The translations under genes were made by a program, and so were the position numbers. 64,000 nt of DNA from Deltaproteobacteria bacterium (GTDB taxonomy: Bacteria > Desulfobacterota > Syntrophia > Syntrophales > JAFGHS01), in contig JAFGLN010000028.1 of the NCBI GenBank assembly GCA_016928025.1, forward strand, positions 1 to 64,000. The letters run 5' to 3'. Positions 17,600 through 26,881 of the stretch are shown here, piece by piece. Position 1 is the stretch's first letter. Each line of letters starts with the position of its first letter. The notes under the pieces are model-generated. The model ran no database searches, was not told where the DNA came from, and was given only the letters and a program-made list of their open reading frames with translations.

Positions 17600-17806
17600 A
17601 TGTCAGTATACAAAATTATAGAAATTATCGGAACCAGTTCAAAATCATGGGAAGACGCCGCGGCAACCGCCCTGGCGACCGCGTCAAAAACGCTCGAAGA
17701 TTTAAGAATCGCGGAAGTCACCCAGCAGGACGTGACGGTCGAAAATGGAAAAATAACGTCGTTCAGGGTCAGGCTCAATATCTCCTTCAAATATCGTGCG
17801 GATTAA
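17600..17806 (+). CDS. Dodecin-type flavin-storage protein
   Basis: A 68-residue protein with the full dodecin pattern: VYKIIEIIGTSSKSWEDAAA at the N-terminus, the helix LATASKTLEDLRIAEV, and the strand VTVENGKITSFRVRLNISFKY. Dodecins form hollow 12-mers that bind riboflavin, FMN or CoA and protect cells from free flavin. An AGGAGGG site precedes the ATG and a strong terminator follows, so it is transcribed alone. Confidence 0.93.
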   Translation: MSVYKIIEIIGTSSKSWEDAAATALATASKTLEDLRIAEVTQQDVTVENGKITSFRVRLNISFKYRAD

Positions 17807-17841
17807 TCAAAAATTGAACTTTCAAGCAAATCGTCTTCAGC

Positions 17842-17873
17842 AAGAGGGATCAACAGGATCCCTCTTTTTTTTA
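17842..17873 (+). terminator. Rho-independent terminator after dodecin
   Basis: AAGAGGGATC and GATCCCTCTT form a perfect 10-bp stem with loop AACAG, followed by eight T residues. Confidence 0.92.
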
Positions 17874-18018
17874 CCTAATATGTAAAACCATTTTTGTCTT
17901 TTTATATTGAACATGGTAGGATTCGAAGACCAACATAAAGTCGCGATTTTGAAAAGATGAGACAAATTTCGTTTTATCAAATGGTGATTCTGTCTAAAAA
18001 TAAAGCGGAGGTAAAATA

Positions 18019-18792
18019 ATGACTGGTGCATCAGTCCTCTACGAAATTAAAAACAACATCGCGTTTATTACCCTGAACCGGCCGGAAAAATTGAATGCCT
18101 TCAACCTGGATATGAGCTTCGCCCTGCGCGACGCCTGGCAACGCTTCGAAAAGGATTCCGAAGCGCGGGTCGCTATTTTGAGCGGCAATGGGACATCTTT
18201 CTCCGCCGGCGTCGACCTGACGGATCAGGACCGGAAAGATGCCAAACCCTGGCAATACCATGAGGCATACCCCTTAAACGGTACCGCCCTGTTTAAACCG
18301 ATCGTCGGAGCGGTACGCGGCTATGCCCTCGGCCAGGGCTATCTCATCGCGGTGACCGGCTGCGATATAACGATCGCATCCGATAACGCCATCTTCGGCT
18401 ACCCGGAAAGCAAGGCTGGGGTGTCTCAGGTCCCGCCCCAGTATGTCCCCTATATGCCCTATAAAATCGCCTTGGAATTCATGCTGCTGTCCTGGAAAGG
18501 CGGCCGGATGATGGACGCCAAACGGGCCTGTCATTTCGGCCTGGTCAACGATGTGGTACCGGACGCGGACCTGATGAATGAAGCCGTCAAATGGGCGGAA
18601 ATGTTGAAAGACGTACCGCCTCTGTTCATCAAGTCGGTAAAATACGGCTATTATACAGGAACCGAGCGCCTGAGCCGAAGAGTCGAAAGGGAGTTCGTCG
18701 ATTTCGTTGTGCCCCAGGATTTGAGTGAAGACAAGCAGGAAGCCCTCCGGGCGTTCCGTGAAAAACGGGACCCCCGTTTCAAAGGGAAATAA
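18019..18792 (+). CDS. Enoyl-CoA hydratase/isomerase family protein
   Basis: A 257-residue crotonase-fold protein. NRPEKLNAFNLDM, the oxyanion-hole segment GTSFSAGVDLTD and the second oxyanion strand GAVRGYALGQGYLIAVTGCDITIAS are typical, as is IFGYPESKAGV where one catalytic Glu normally sits. Substrate cannot be assigned; hydration of an unsaturated acyl-CoA is the usual reaction. AAGCGGAGG precedes the ATG. It opens a tight plus-strand operon with PNPOx-fold, SET, MoxR and VWA genes (15, 14 and -4 bp spacings). Confidence 0.9.
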   Translation: MTGASVLYEIKNNIAFITLNRPEKLNAFNLDMSFALRDAWQRFEKDSEARVAILSGNGTSFSAGVDLTDQDRKDAKPWQYHEAYPLNGTALFKPIVGAVRGYALGQGYLIAVTGCDITIASDNAIFGYPESKAGVSQVPPQYVPYMPYKIALEFMLLSWKGGRMMDAKRACHFGLVNDVVPDADLMNEAVKWAEMLKDVPPLFIKSVKYGYYTGTERLSRRVEREFVDFVVPQDLSEDKQEALRAFREKRDPRFKGK

Positions 18793-18807
18793 AGAGGTGA
18801 GGCGGAA

Positions 18808-19296
18808 ATGCCATTTCACATGCGTCGCCAAGATCGGGAAGTCACCGACAAAAAGAAAATGATGGAAATTATCAAAAAGGGCAAGTATGCCGTCATCGCC
18901 TTGTGCTCGGACAATGATCCCTATATAGTGACCTTAAACTATGGTTTTGATGAACTTACAAATACCTTCTATTTTCACGGAGCGGACAAAGGACAAAAAA
19001 TCGATCTTATCAAAGCCAATCCAAACGCCAGCTTAATGATTATTGAGGACCTGGGTTATCAATACGGCCACTGCTCGCATGCTTACCGGTCTGTCGTCTG
19101 CCGCGGCAAAATGACCCTGATTGATCATCCCGAAGAACGGGTCCACGGCATTGAGGTCATGATTCATCAATTAGAACCCCGGCCGGAAGGGCAGCTGGCC
19201 AGGATCCGTGACACGGATGTGATCTGGCGGCGGACACAAATATTCAAACTGGCGGTCGAATCCATGACCGGTAAAGAGCGGCCCGAGATTGAATAA
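18808..19296 (+). CDS. Pyridoxamine 5'-phosphate oxidase-like flavin-binding protein (NimA-type)
   Basis: A 162-residue split-barrel protein. MRRQDREVTDKKKMMEIIKKGKYAVIALCSDN and the YIVTLNYGFD ... FYFHGADKGQKIDLIKANPNASL text match the NimA/5-nitroimidazole-reductase-like group, with the HGA...KI...N motif that contacts the flavin phosphate. Function beyond FMN/heme binding is unknown. It lies 15 bp after the enoyl-CoA hydratase and 14 bp before the SET gene, so it belongs to that operon. Confidence 0.85.
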   Translation: MPFHMRRQDREVTDKKKMMEIIKKGKYAVIALCSDNDPYIVTLNYGFDELTNTFYFHGADKGQKIDLIKANPNASLMIIEDLGYQYGHCSHAYRSVVCRGKMTLIDHPEERVHGIEVMIHQLEPRPEGQLARIRDTDVIWRRTQIFKLAVESMTGKERPEIE

Positions 19297-19310
19297 GGTG
19301 AGCGGCCTTT

Positions 19311-19733
19311 ATGAAGGAAATCCCTACAGGAGAAAGATGGGTGGAAGTGAAAAGAATCCCGGAGAAAGGCCGGGGCGTTTTTGCCCTGAGGAATTTCCGA
19401 TACGGTGAAATTCTGGAACGGTCGCCGGTGATTGTCCTGTCCGCCGAACATTGGAAAATTTGCGAAAAAACGGACCTGCACAACTACGCCTTCGGCTGGG
19501 GCGTCAGTCAGGATCAGGCGGCGATCGCCCTAGGAGTCGGTTCATTGTTCAATCATTCCTTCGATCCGAATGCCTTTTATCGGAAATGCCTGAAGGACGA
19601 AATTATCGAATTCATTGCCCTTAAGGCCATTCAAGCGGGGGAGGAAATCACCGTCAATTACAACGGCAGCCCCTATGGGAAAATGCCGGTTTGGTTTAAA
19701 GTATCGTCTGCCGATGAGAGGAGATCAGAATGA
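19311..19733 (+). CDS. SET-domain protein (putative protein lysine methyltransferase)
   Basis: A 140-residue protein made up almost only of a SET domain: IPEKGRGVFALRNFRYGEILERSP at the start, the pseudoknot motif SLFNHSFDPNAF (NHS) and EEITVNYNG near the end with the usual Tyr. SET enzymes move a methyl group from S-adenosylmethionine to a protein lysine. No post-SET cysteine cluster is present. Its stop overlaps the MoxR ATPase start as ATGA, so the two are translationally coupled, which suggests that the ATPase or its VWA partner could be the substrate; that is inference. Confidence 0.88.
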   Translation: MKEIPTGERWVEVKRIPEKGRGVFALRNFRYGEILERSPVIVLSAEHWKICEKTDLHNYAFGWGVSQDQAAIALGVGSLFNHSFDPNAFYRKCLKDEIIEFIALKAIQAGEEITVNYNGSPYGKMPVWFKVSSADERRSE

Positions 19734-20560
19734 ATAGGCCTAATGAAACAGGCATGTCAGACGGCAGCGAATTCACAATATCCGAAGAGCCCTTCTATTT
19801 GCCACAGGGGAATGAGATTGAGCTTTTCGAAGCCGCCCATGCACACAAATTGCCTGTTCTGCTGAACGGCCCGACGGGAAGCGGAAAGACGCGGCTGGTG
19901 GAACACATGGCCTGGCGATTGAAGCTTCCACTGTACACAGTGGCCTGCCATGAAGATCTGAGCGCCAATGACCTCACGGGACGCTACATCATCAAAGGCG
20001 ACGAAGTGGAATGGATTGACGGGCCGCTTCTGACGGCGGTACGCGAGGGGGGCATTGCCTATCTTGATGAGGTGGTAGAGGCCCGAAAAGACGTAACCGT
20101 CGTCATCCATCCCCTGACGGACTACCGCCGTTGTCTCACCGTGGAGAAACGCGGCAAGGTTTATTACGCCCCGGAAGGCTTCATGATGGTCATCAGCTAT
20201 AACCCGAATTATCAAAGCGTCTTGAAGGAACTGAAGCCCAGCACCAGACAGCGATTCGTGTCCATTAATCTCGGGTGGCCCGCAGAAGACCTGGAAATTC
20301 GGATCATCTGCCGGGAGTCGGGTGTTGATGAGGAAACGGCCCAACGACTGGTCAAGGCGGCAAACCGGATACGCCATCTCATCCATCAGGGTCTCGAAGA
20401 AGGGGCTTCGACACGGGAGCTCGTCTATGCGGGCATGCTGCTTAAAAGCGGCCTGCCCACCGGCACGGCCCTAAACGCCACCCTGGTTGAACCGTTGACG
20501 TATGATGACGATTTGAAAAGAAGCATTGGGGAAGTACTGAAGAACTACTTTAATTTTTGA
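19730..20560 (+). CDS. MoxR-type AAA+ ATPase (NorQ/CbbQ-like)
   Basis: A 276-residue AAA+ protein. Walker A is GPTGSGKT at residues 47-54, the Walker B-like text is GGIAYLDEVVEA, with a MoxR-typical PLTDYRR stretch and the FMMVISYNPNYQS sensor-1 loop, and a small helical lid domain at the C-terminus. NorQ/CbbQ proteins work with a VWA partner (NorD/CbbO) to remodel or activate a metalloenzyme such as NO reductase or Rubisco. Here the partner is the next gene 36 bp downstream, but neither of those target enzymes is in the window. Coupled by ATGA to the SET gene. Confidence 0.92.
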   Translation: MNRPNETGMSDGSEFTISEEPFYLPQGNEIELFEAAHAHKLPVLLNGPTGSGKTRLVEHMAWRLKLPLYTVACHEDLSANDLTGRYIIKGDEVEWIDGPLLTAVREGGIAYLDEVVEARKDVTVVIHPLTDYRRCLTVEKRGKVYYAPEGFMMVISYNPNYQSVLKELKPSTRQRFVSINLGWPAEDLEIRIICRESGVDEETAQRLVKAANRIRHLIHQGLEEGASTRELVYAGMLLKSGLPTGTALNATLVEPLTYDDDLKRSIGEVLKNYFNF

Positions 20561-20596
20561 AAGCAACCACGAGTCACTTGTTCTTACAAATTAGAT

Positions 20597-23500
20597 ATGC
20601 CGGACAAAAAAATTAAATATCCATCCTCAATAAACGGGCCGGACAACGATTCGAAGGGTCATCGAACCATCGAGGATTTAATGACACGGCTGGTCGATTA
20701 TTTGTCTCCGATCATGGAACGACTGGGTCCGGATGCCGTGGATGACATTCTGCGTCCCGTCGCCGCAATCGCATTGCATGACCGACGGACGGCTTTTGCC
20801 GTTTTGGAAAGATACCCCGAGGTCATCGAGAAGCTTCTCCCCCGAAAAGAACAAACGATTCTTGCTGTTTTGGGACTTGCCAATGAATGCCTTCCTTATG
20901 GGACCGGTTTAACCATTCACTTTTTGGAAACGGCGCCTCAGGTTCTCGAAGCGAGTGATATCGACACACTGATCCAAACCACGGCCCTGGCCTGCAGTAT
21001 CAGCCAGGTCAATCAACGCACGGCCGAGGCCCTGATGATCATCAGTCCGGCCGTTCTGGAGAGGCTCGGTTTTGAGGGTTTGCGGGCGGTCGCCCTGTTG
21101 GCCAGCGTTTGCGCCCGTTTCAGCTGGCATGATTCGATCAGGATCATGGAACAAAGTCCCGGTCAAATAGACCGTCTGGCAGCGGCAGGCGCGGACCGGT
21201 CTTGCATTTTGGCCGTCTACGGTCTCAGCACACGAACGGCCCAAACGGATTGGAATATTGCCCTGGCCCTTGTCGAAAAGAGCGCTGTTATCGTCGATCA
21301 ACTGATAACCCTGGGCGGTCGGGATTTGGTCTCCCGCCTTTATCGCCGGGCCGAAAGCACGGTACCTTTTCATGCCCGCGTGGTCGACGCCTTCCTCGAT
21401 GCCGCGCCGGTTTTAATCGAACGTCTGGGACTCACAGGCTCCGAACCTCTTTGGCAATGCGCTTTTACCGCTGCCGCCGATAAACCCGAAGACGCTGTCA
21501 GTGTTCTGAAAAAAAGCTTGGAGATCACGGAAAATCTCCTTTTCCGTTTTGATCCTGTCGAGATCGGAGCGATCTACGATCTGGGCCGGCAGTTCTGCCG
21601 GTTCGGTTCGTCCCTCGCTTTGAAGTTCATCTTCGCAAGCCCCGAACTTACAAAAAAGCTTAATGACGAAGATATGGTAAAGCTGACGGCCATCGCCGAA
21701 GATTTGGCAACAACCAGCTTGACTGCGGCCGAGGCCTTTCTGGATACGGCACCGGTCCTGATCGACCGGATGGGCATAACGGAACTCAAAAATATTGCCG
21801 CTCTCAGCACCAAAATAGCAGAAACCAGTTGGGAAACGGCAGCCCGGATTCTCGTCAAAAGCCCCGAGCTCATCGATCGGGTCGGAATCGGCGGTTTGAA
21901 AATGATCGGAGATTTTATCATCCCTCTCGCACGTCAAAGCACGTCTGAAGCGATCCGTCTTCTGGATAAATGTCCGCTGATTATTGACGATCTGTTGAAA
22001 ATCGGCGATATCCAGCTTATAGAAAACGTCTGCCGTCTGGGAAGCGGGATCTTCTCCGATAACGCCCGGCTGGCCGCAAGCCTCCTGGCGCAAAGCCCCG
22101 AAATCATGAAATTGACAGGGCTGGAAGGCCTGCAAAAGATAAAAACTCTGGTTCACGAACTCGGCAATGAAAGCTGGACCACTGCCGCCAGTCTCCTGGA
22201 AACAGCCCCCTGCATACTGGAACAGGTCGGCGTGGAAGGGCTTGAGGAAATCGCCGGACTGGCCCGTCAACTCGCCAAAGAAAACAGCTACAATGCCGTC
22301 AGTCTGATTGAAAAAAGCCCTGATCTGATCAGACGCCTTCAGGCATTCGGCGATGAAATCCTCATCCGCCGGATATACGAATTGGCCCGGACGGCGGCAT
22401 CCTCGCATTGCAAATTAGCGGCAGCATTCCTTGAGCATACCCCCGCTTTGTTAAGCAAAATCGGCTATACAGGCACGGAAAAGCTGATGGACATGATTAC
22501 AGCACCCCCCGCCATTGACGGCATCGTCTCCGCCCGTCTCTTGGAAACGGCGGCAGCCGTCTGGGATCAAATGGACTTCAAAGGCATGGAGACCCTCACG
22601 AGCCTGGCCTCGATGATCGCCGCAACCGACCAGACGGGTGCCGTCAGCCTCTTGGAGAAAAGTCCTATCCTCATAGAGAAACTGCACCATCTGGTTGGCG
22701 ATCCTCTCATTGCGCCTGCCGTCTATGAACGGATTTTGAAACTGTCGCACATCAGCCCTCCGATTGCCATGAGACTGTTTGAAAAGAGCTTCGATCTGAT
22801 CGGCGGGTTTGGAATGGAGGGATTTTACAGGATTACGGACATCATCGAATCTCAGGCGAAAACAGATGAACAAAAAGCCCTAGCCTCTCTCGCCGCCGAT
22901 TCCACCATTCTGGCGGACTTTATGGAAAATATCCCCAAAGGGCTTGAGTTGAAAGCCATCCGGCCCATACTATCCACCTATCTCAGAGCACTTCTGGGCA
23001 GGCGTGTCGAAATTGCCGAAGCCGATCATGCCGATACGGACGGCCGGAAAATTTACCTCCCCGGCCGCGTCCGGGATTTCCAAGACCCGGAGGATAATTT
23101 TATCCTTTATAAGGTCGAGGCCACACATCAGGAAGCCCACTTCGAATACGGAAGTTTTGACTTCGACATGGACAGGATACCAGACCTCACGGACCGAATC
23201 GTTTTCCGTTACGGCCTTATCGCAGATGAGGATGAAAGTCAGATGGAACGGTTCATTCATCACTTCCCGGAACCGGACCTGGCCCGTGATCTTTTTCATG
23301 TTCTGGAGGACCGCAGGATTGAAGGCATCCTGAAAAAAGAATATCCGATTCTGGGTGAACATATATTGAACATGAACCGCCACCGTGTATCAAAAATGCG
23401 TTCCGTCCGGAAAATCGCCAATCCCAAGCAGCGGGTTGTCGAAATGATCGGACAGGCCCTGAAGACGGACCGAACGTTCGACCAGGAGGATGAAGAAACC

Positions 23501-25009
23501 ATGTCGGTCCTCCAAAAAGCATTTACGGCGGCCGGTGACCTTTCGCGAACCGATGCGGACGTTCACCTGACCGCCGAGTGGGCCGCAAAGCTGTATTTCC
23601 TGATTGATGCCGCCTTTGAAGAGCCCTATCATCCGTTAAAATCCATTTCCCGGCACCTCGATCAGGAAAGGGTATCCAGAAACATCGGCAGCTTCAGCAG
23701 AACCGCCCGTCATATTCAGGAGCGTCTCAGCGGGCAGCCGTCGGCTCAAGACACCCGGCCTCAAACAGCCATAGAGGCACCGGGTGGCTCCAGCGGAGAA
23801 ACGACGCCCACCAATACCCTCCCTGATCAGGAAAGTACTCAGCGGCGTCATCCGGCAGGCAGTCAGCAAACATCCTTCCAGGGTCCGACTCAGGGAGGCA
23901 AGCCGGAATCGGGAGAGTCGGACACCGAAGCCCGGCAGGCGGGGGCCATCGGCGGGCCGATGAAATATGACAGTCCGGAAAGGATCGAACGGCTCCTCCG
24001 GGCCGTTTACCGTGAAAAAGGCTTGACGCCCCGAGAGGTTCAGGAACGCTTTGATTTGCTGCGTCCAAGCGAAACCCATTATTTTCTGTCCAGCCTTGAC
24101 GCTTCCCTCGAAAGAAAAACGGAACTCCTGCCGGAAAGGGGGACGGCACTGTATGCCGAATGGGGAGAAGACATCGGCGCCTTTCGTAACAACTGGTCAA
24201 GGGTTCGGGAACAGACCCATGCGGGTGTTTCCCTCACCTTTTACCGGGAAACTCTGGAGAAGCACGGGGGTCTGCTTAAAAAAATCAGACGGGAATTTCA
24301 GATGCTGAAGCCCGAAGGTCTCATCAGGCTCAAACGCCAGTATGACGGCGACGACATCGATCTGGATGCCGTGGTGGAATATATCCTGGATCGCAAGGTC
24401 GGGCTTTCCCCTCCCGAGAAAAATTACCGCCTGACCCGCAAAAACAAACGCGAAATCGCCTGCGCTTTTCTCATCGACATGAGCCGGAGCACGCGGGGGA
24501 CCACCATTCGACAGGAAAAAGAAGCCCTCATCATCATCGCGGAGGCCCTTAACGAAGTAGGCGACACCTTTGCCGTCTTCGGTTTTTCGGGGGACAACCG
24601 CGATAACGTGGATTTTTACCGCATCAAAGACTTCGATGTTCCCTACGATAAAAAGGTCAAGCAGCGCATTTCCGCCATCGAGGATCATTTTGAAAACCGC
24701 GACGGGACGGCCATTCGGCATGCCACGCAAAAGCTCAAGAAGCGGGCGGAACGAACAAAAATCCTGATCATCCTGTCCGACGGCAAACCGGTCGACAAGG
24801 AGTATTCCGGCGTTTATGCCATTGAGGATACCCGCATGGCCTTGAAGGAAGCCAGGCATGACGGCGTTAAGACCTTCTGCATCACAGTGGATCAAAACGC
24901 CGCGGAATATCTGCCCCGCATGTACAGCCACAGCAGCTGGACCGTTATTGACAATGTCGTTAAACTGCCCGAAAAAATCACCCGGATCTACCGGATGCTC
25001 ACAACCTGA
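20597..25009 (+). CDS. Giant helical-repeat protein with C-terminal VWA domain (NorD/CbbO-like)
   Basis: A 1470-residue protein. Residues about 20-770 are a run of helical repeats with a 38-residue period, built around LL-x-x-SP-x-LI-x-x-(L/M)G and a following A-x-x-SW-x-x-A segment (for example AAEAFLDTAPVLIDRMG). The middle (about 800-1000) matches the NorD/CbbO linker region (FEYGSFDFD, ILEDRRIEG). A Ser/Gln/Thr-rich linker near 1040-1115 follows. The VWA domain fills the last 190 residues, with the MIDAS motif DMSRSTRG and an aspartate in ILSDGKPVDK. NorD and CbbO homologues are usually about half this length; the repeat array is the extra part and looks like a docking surface. No clear ribosome site is seen before ATG 20597. 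Likely cytosolic and partner of the MoxR ATPase. Confidence 0.85.
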   Translation: MPDKKIKYPSSINGPDNDSKGHRTIEDLMTRLVDYLSPIMERLGPDAVDDILRPVAAIALHDRRTAFAVLERYPEVIEKLLPRKEQTILAVLGLANECLPYGTGLTIHFLETAPQVLEASDIDTLIQTTALACSISQVNQRTAEALMIISPAVLERLGFEGLRAVALLASVCARFSWHDSIRIMEQSPGQIDRLAAAGADRSCILAVYGLSTRTAQTDWNIALALVEKSAVIVDQLITLGGRDLVSRLYRRAESTVPFHARVVDAFLDAAPVLIERLGLTGSEPLWQCAFTAAADKPEDAVSVLKKSLEITENLLFRFDPVEIGAIYDLGRQFCRFGSSLALKFIFASPELTKKLNDEDMVKLTAIAEDLATTSLTAAEAFLDTAPVLIDRMGITELKNIAALSTKIAETSWETAARILVKSPELIDRVGIGGLKMIGDFIIPLARQSTSEAIRLLDKCPLIIDDLLKIGDIQLIENVCRLGSGIFSDNARLAASLLAQSPEIMKLTGLEGLQKIKTLVHELGNESWTTAASLLETAPCILEQVGVEGLEEIAGLARQLAKENSYNAVSLIEKSPDLIRRLQAFGDEILIRRIYELARTAASSHCKLAAAFLEHTPALLSKIGYTGTEKLMDMITAPPAIDGIVSARLLETAAAVWDQMDFKGMETLTSLASMIAATDQTGAVSLLEKSPILIEKLHHLVGDPLIAPAVYERILKLSHISPPIAMRLFEKSFDLIGGFGMEGFYRITDIIESQAKTDEQKALASLAADSTILADFMENIPKGLELKAIRPILSTYLRALLGRRVEIAEADHADTDGRKIYLPGRVRDFQDPEDNFILYKVEATHQEAHFEYGSFDFDMDRIPDLTDRIVFRYGLIADEDESQMERFIHHFPEPDLARDLFHVLEDRRIEGILKKEYPILGEHILNMNRHRVSKMRSVRKIANPKQRVVEMIGQALKTDRTFDQEDEETMSVLQKAFTAAGDLSRTDADVHLTAEWAAKLYFLIDAAFEEPYHPLKSISRHLDQERVSRNIGSFSRTARHIQERLSGQPSAQDTRPQTAIEAPGGSSGETTPTNTLPDQESTQRRHPAGSQQTSFQGPTQGGKPESGESDTEARQAGAIGGPMKYDSPERIERLLRAVYREKGLTPREVQERFDLLRPSETHYFLSSLDASLERKTELLPERGTALYAEWGEDIGAFRNNWSRVREQTHAGVSLTFYRETLEKHGGLLKKIRREFQMLKPEGLIRLKRQYDGDDIDLDAVVEYILDRKVGLSPPEKNYRLTRKNKREIACAFLIDMSRSTRGTTIRQEKEALIIIAEALNEVGDTFAVFGFSGDNRDNVDFYRIKDFDVPYDKKVKQRISAIEDHFENRDGTAIRHATQKLKKRAERTKILIILSDGKPVDKEYSGVYAIEDTRMALKEARHDGVKTFCITVDQNAAEYLPRMYSHSSWTVIDNVVKLPEKITRIYRMLTT

Positions 25010-25031
25010 TTGAAGAACCCGGCCAATCTTC

Positions 25032-25061
25032 TTGACAGGCCAACAGGCATTCGCCTATACT
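25032..25061 (+). promoter_or_regulatory. Sigma-70-type promoter for the acyl-CoA synthetase-like gene
   Basis: TTGACA (25032-25037) and TATACT (25056-25061) with an 18-bp spacer. It lies 250 bp before the next coding region, which leaves a long leader (25070-25312) in which I recognise no riboswitch. Confidence 0.6.
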
Positions 25062-25312
25062 CCGCCCACATAACGGCAGGTTCTCCGCAAATCAAAGGCG
25101 GGAAAACCGGAAGGAAGAGGACTTTATAACGTATGCCGGTCTGGGGCGGCCGGATCTCCCTTATTGATCATCGTCATGAAAATCCGTGGTTTTGGACACG
25201 GCCGATCGCCGCGTCAAAGAAGCCCCGGATCGTGGATTGATATATTTTTGGCCGGGTTATTCGGTCAGGGAAAAAACATCAGCTGCTTATTATCATCGGC
25301 AGAAAGGAAAAC

Positions 25313-26779
25313 TTGATTGTGACGACCAGCAATTTCGACTCTTTATTTCGTGCACGTTCGGCAACCTTCGTCGGCGCTTCCAATGACCCCGGTAAGTGGG
25401 GTTTTCGGACCTTGAAACATATGATCGACGGGGGATTCCAGGGCAATATCTACCCCATCAATCCAAAAGAAAAAACGATTCAGGGACTGAAAGCATACAG
25501 GAACATTACCGATCTTCCGGAAACACCGGATCTGGCCGTTATTATTGTGCCGCCTCCGGCCTGTCCGGCCGTGATCCGGGAATGCATCTCCAAAGGCATC
25601 AAGGCGGGCATTGTCATCACCGCCGGATTTGCGGAAACAAATGCGGAAGGCGAGCGACTTCAGCAGGAGATGGTCGATACGGCCCGGGAGGGCGGGATGG
25701 TCTTTACCGGCCCCAACTGCAACGGTATCATGAGCCCCTGGAACAGACAGTACATCCAGTTCCCGGCATTTTACTCACCCCCCGGCCCCATCGGGATCAT
25801 TACACAAAGCGGCAACGTCATGGACTCCCTGTCCTATCAGATCAACAGGCACGGTTTCGGGTGCAGCGTCTGCGTGGCCAGCGGCAATGAAGCCCTGCTG
25901 CATTGCGAAGACTACCTGGAATACATGGGCAAAGACCCTCACACCAGGGTCATTCTTTCCTACATTGAAGGATTCAAAGACGGCCGGCGTTTTATGGACG
26001 TTGCCCGGGAGGTCAGCAAAAAGAAGCCCATTATCATGCTCAAGGCCGGCAAAACCCAGGCGGGGGCCAGGGCCGCCGCCTCGCATACCGCAGCCATCGC
26101 CGGCTCCGATGCAGTTTTTGAGGCGATCGGCAAACAATCCGGCGTTATCCGGGCCAAAAACCTGGATGAAATGCTCCGGATGGGTCTCGCTTTTCTGCGC
26201 CAACCCCTGCCCAAAGGCCGGAGACTCGGCATTGTGACGGCCGGAGGCGGCTGGGGCGTTATGGCCGCCGATGCCTGCGAGGAACTCGGTTTCGATTTGA
26301 TAAAGCTCCCCGATGAAACCATCCGGGAACTGGATAAAATTCTGCCGGCCTGGTGGAATCGGGGAAATCCGGTGGACCTGGTGGCCGGGGCCGTCGCTGA
26401 CAATATTTTCAAGGCCGTTGAACTGGTCATGCAGTGTCGGAATGTGGACGGTATGATGTTTTTAAGCATCATGCCCGCCATGAGAAGGGAAAGTTTCGAT
26501 CAGCCTCACGATGCCGCTGAACGGGAAGAATGGGGTCCGCAGATGTTGGAAGCCTGCGCCAATGCCTTGGACGAGTTCAATGCCATTGCCGATAAATATC
26601 AGAAACCCCTCGTTGTGGCATCCGAACACATGTGGGCCGGCCAGCAGGAACAGGCCGCCATCGATTTCGTACTGGGAGGCCGGAATGCCGTCTGCTACCG
26701 CATGCCCGACGCTGCTGCCCGCGTCCTGGACGCTCTGGTGAAGTACGGCGATTATGTCCGGCGCCATAGCAAATCATAA
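25313..26779 (+). CDS. ADP-forming acyl-CoA synthetase alpha-subunit-like protein
   Basis: A 488-residue protein with a CoA-binding Rossmann domain (SATFVGASNDPGKWGFRTL, NIYPINPKE), a succinyl-CoA-synthetase alpha-like second domain with GIVITAGFAE and TGPNCNGIMSPWN, then IITQSGNVMDSL, and a third domain with AASHTAAIAGSDAVFEAIGKQSGV, whose SHT histidine is the expected phosphorylation site. Such enzymes interconvert acyl-CoA and acid while making ATP from ADP. The ATP-grasp beta subunit is not present, so it needs a partner from elsewhere or works as a binding protein. The track start is TTG at 25313; GTG at 25319 has a better distance to AAAGGA and is an equal choice. Confidence 0.85.
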   Translation: MIVTTSNFDSLFRARSATFVGASNDPGKWGFRTLKHMIDGGFQGNIYPINPKEKTIQGLKAYRNITDLPETPDLAVIIVPPPACPAVIRECISKGIKAGIVITAGFAETNAEGERLQQEMVDTAREGGMVFTGPNCNGIMSPWNRQYIQFPAFYSPPGPIGIITQSGNVMDSLSYQINRHGFGCSVCVASGNEALLHCEDYLEYMGKDPHTRVILSYIEGFKDGRRFMDVAREVSKKKPIIMLKAGKTQAGARAAASHTAAIAGSDAVFEAIGKQSGVIRAKNLDEMLRMGLAFLRQPLPKGRRLGIVTAGGGWGVMAADACEELGFDLIKLPDETIRELDKILPAWWNRGNPVDLVAGAVADNIFKAVELVMQCRNVDGMMFLSIMPAMRRESFDQPHDAAEREEWGPQMLEACANALDEFNAIADKYQKPLVVASEHMWAGQQEQAAIDFVLGGRNAVCYRMPDAAARVLDALVKYGDYVRRHSKS

Positions 26780-26881
26780 GGGGCCGATCCAAAAATTATG
26801 AATGCGGTTTTCTTCAACTTGACTTATTACCCGTAAGATCTTGTTGAAATGATCGTCTATCGACAGCGCATTGCTTGCCCC

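Noticed and set aside
25070-25312. Riboswitch in the long leader of the acyl-CoA synthetase-like gene
   Set aside because: No known riboswitch core could be matched by eye.
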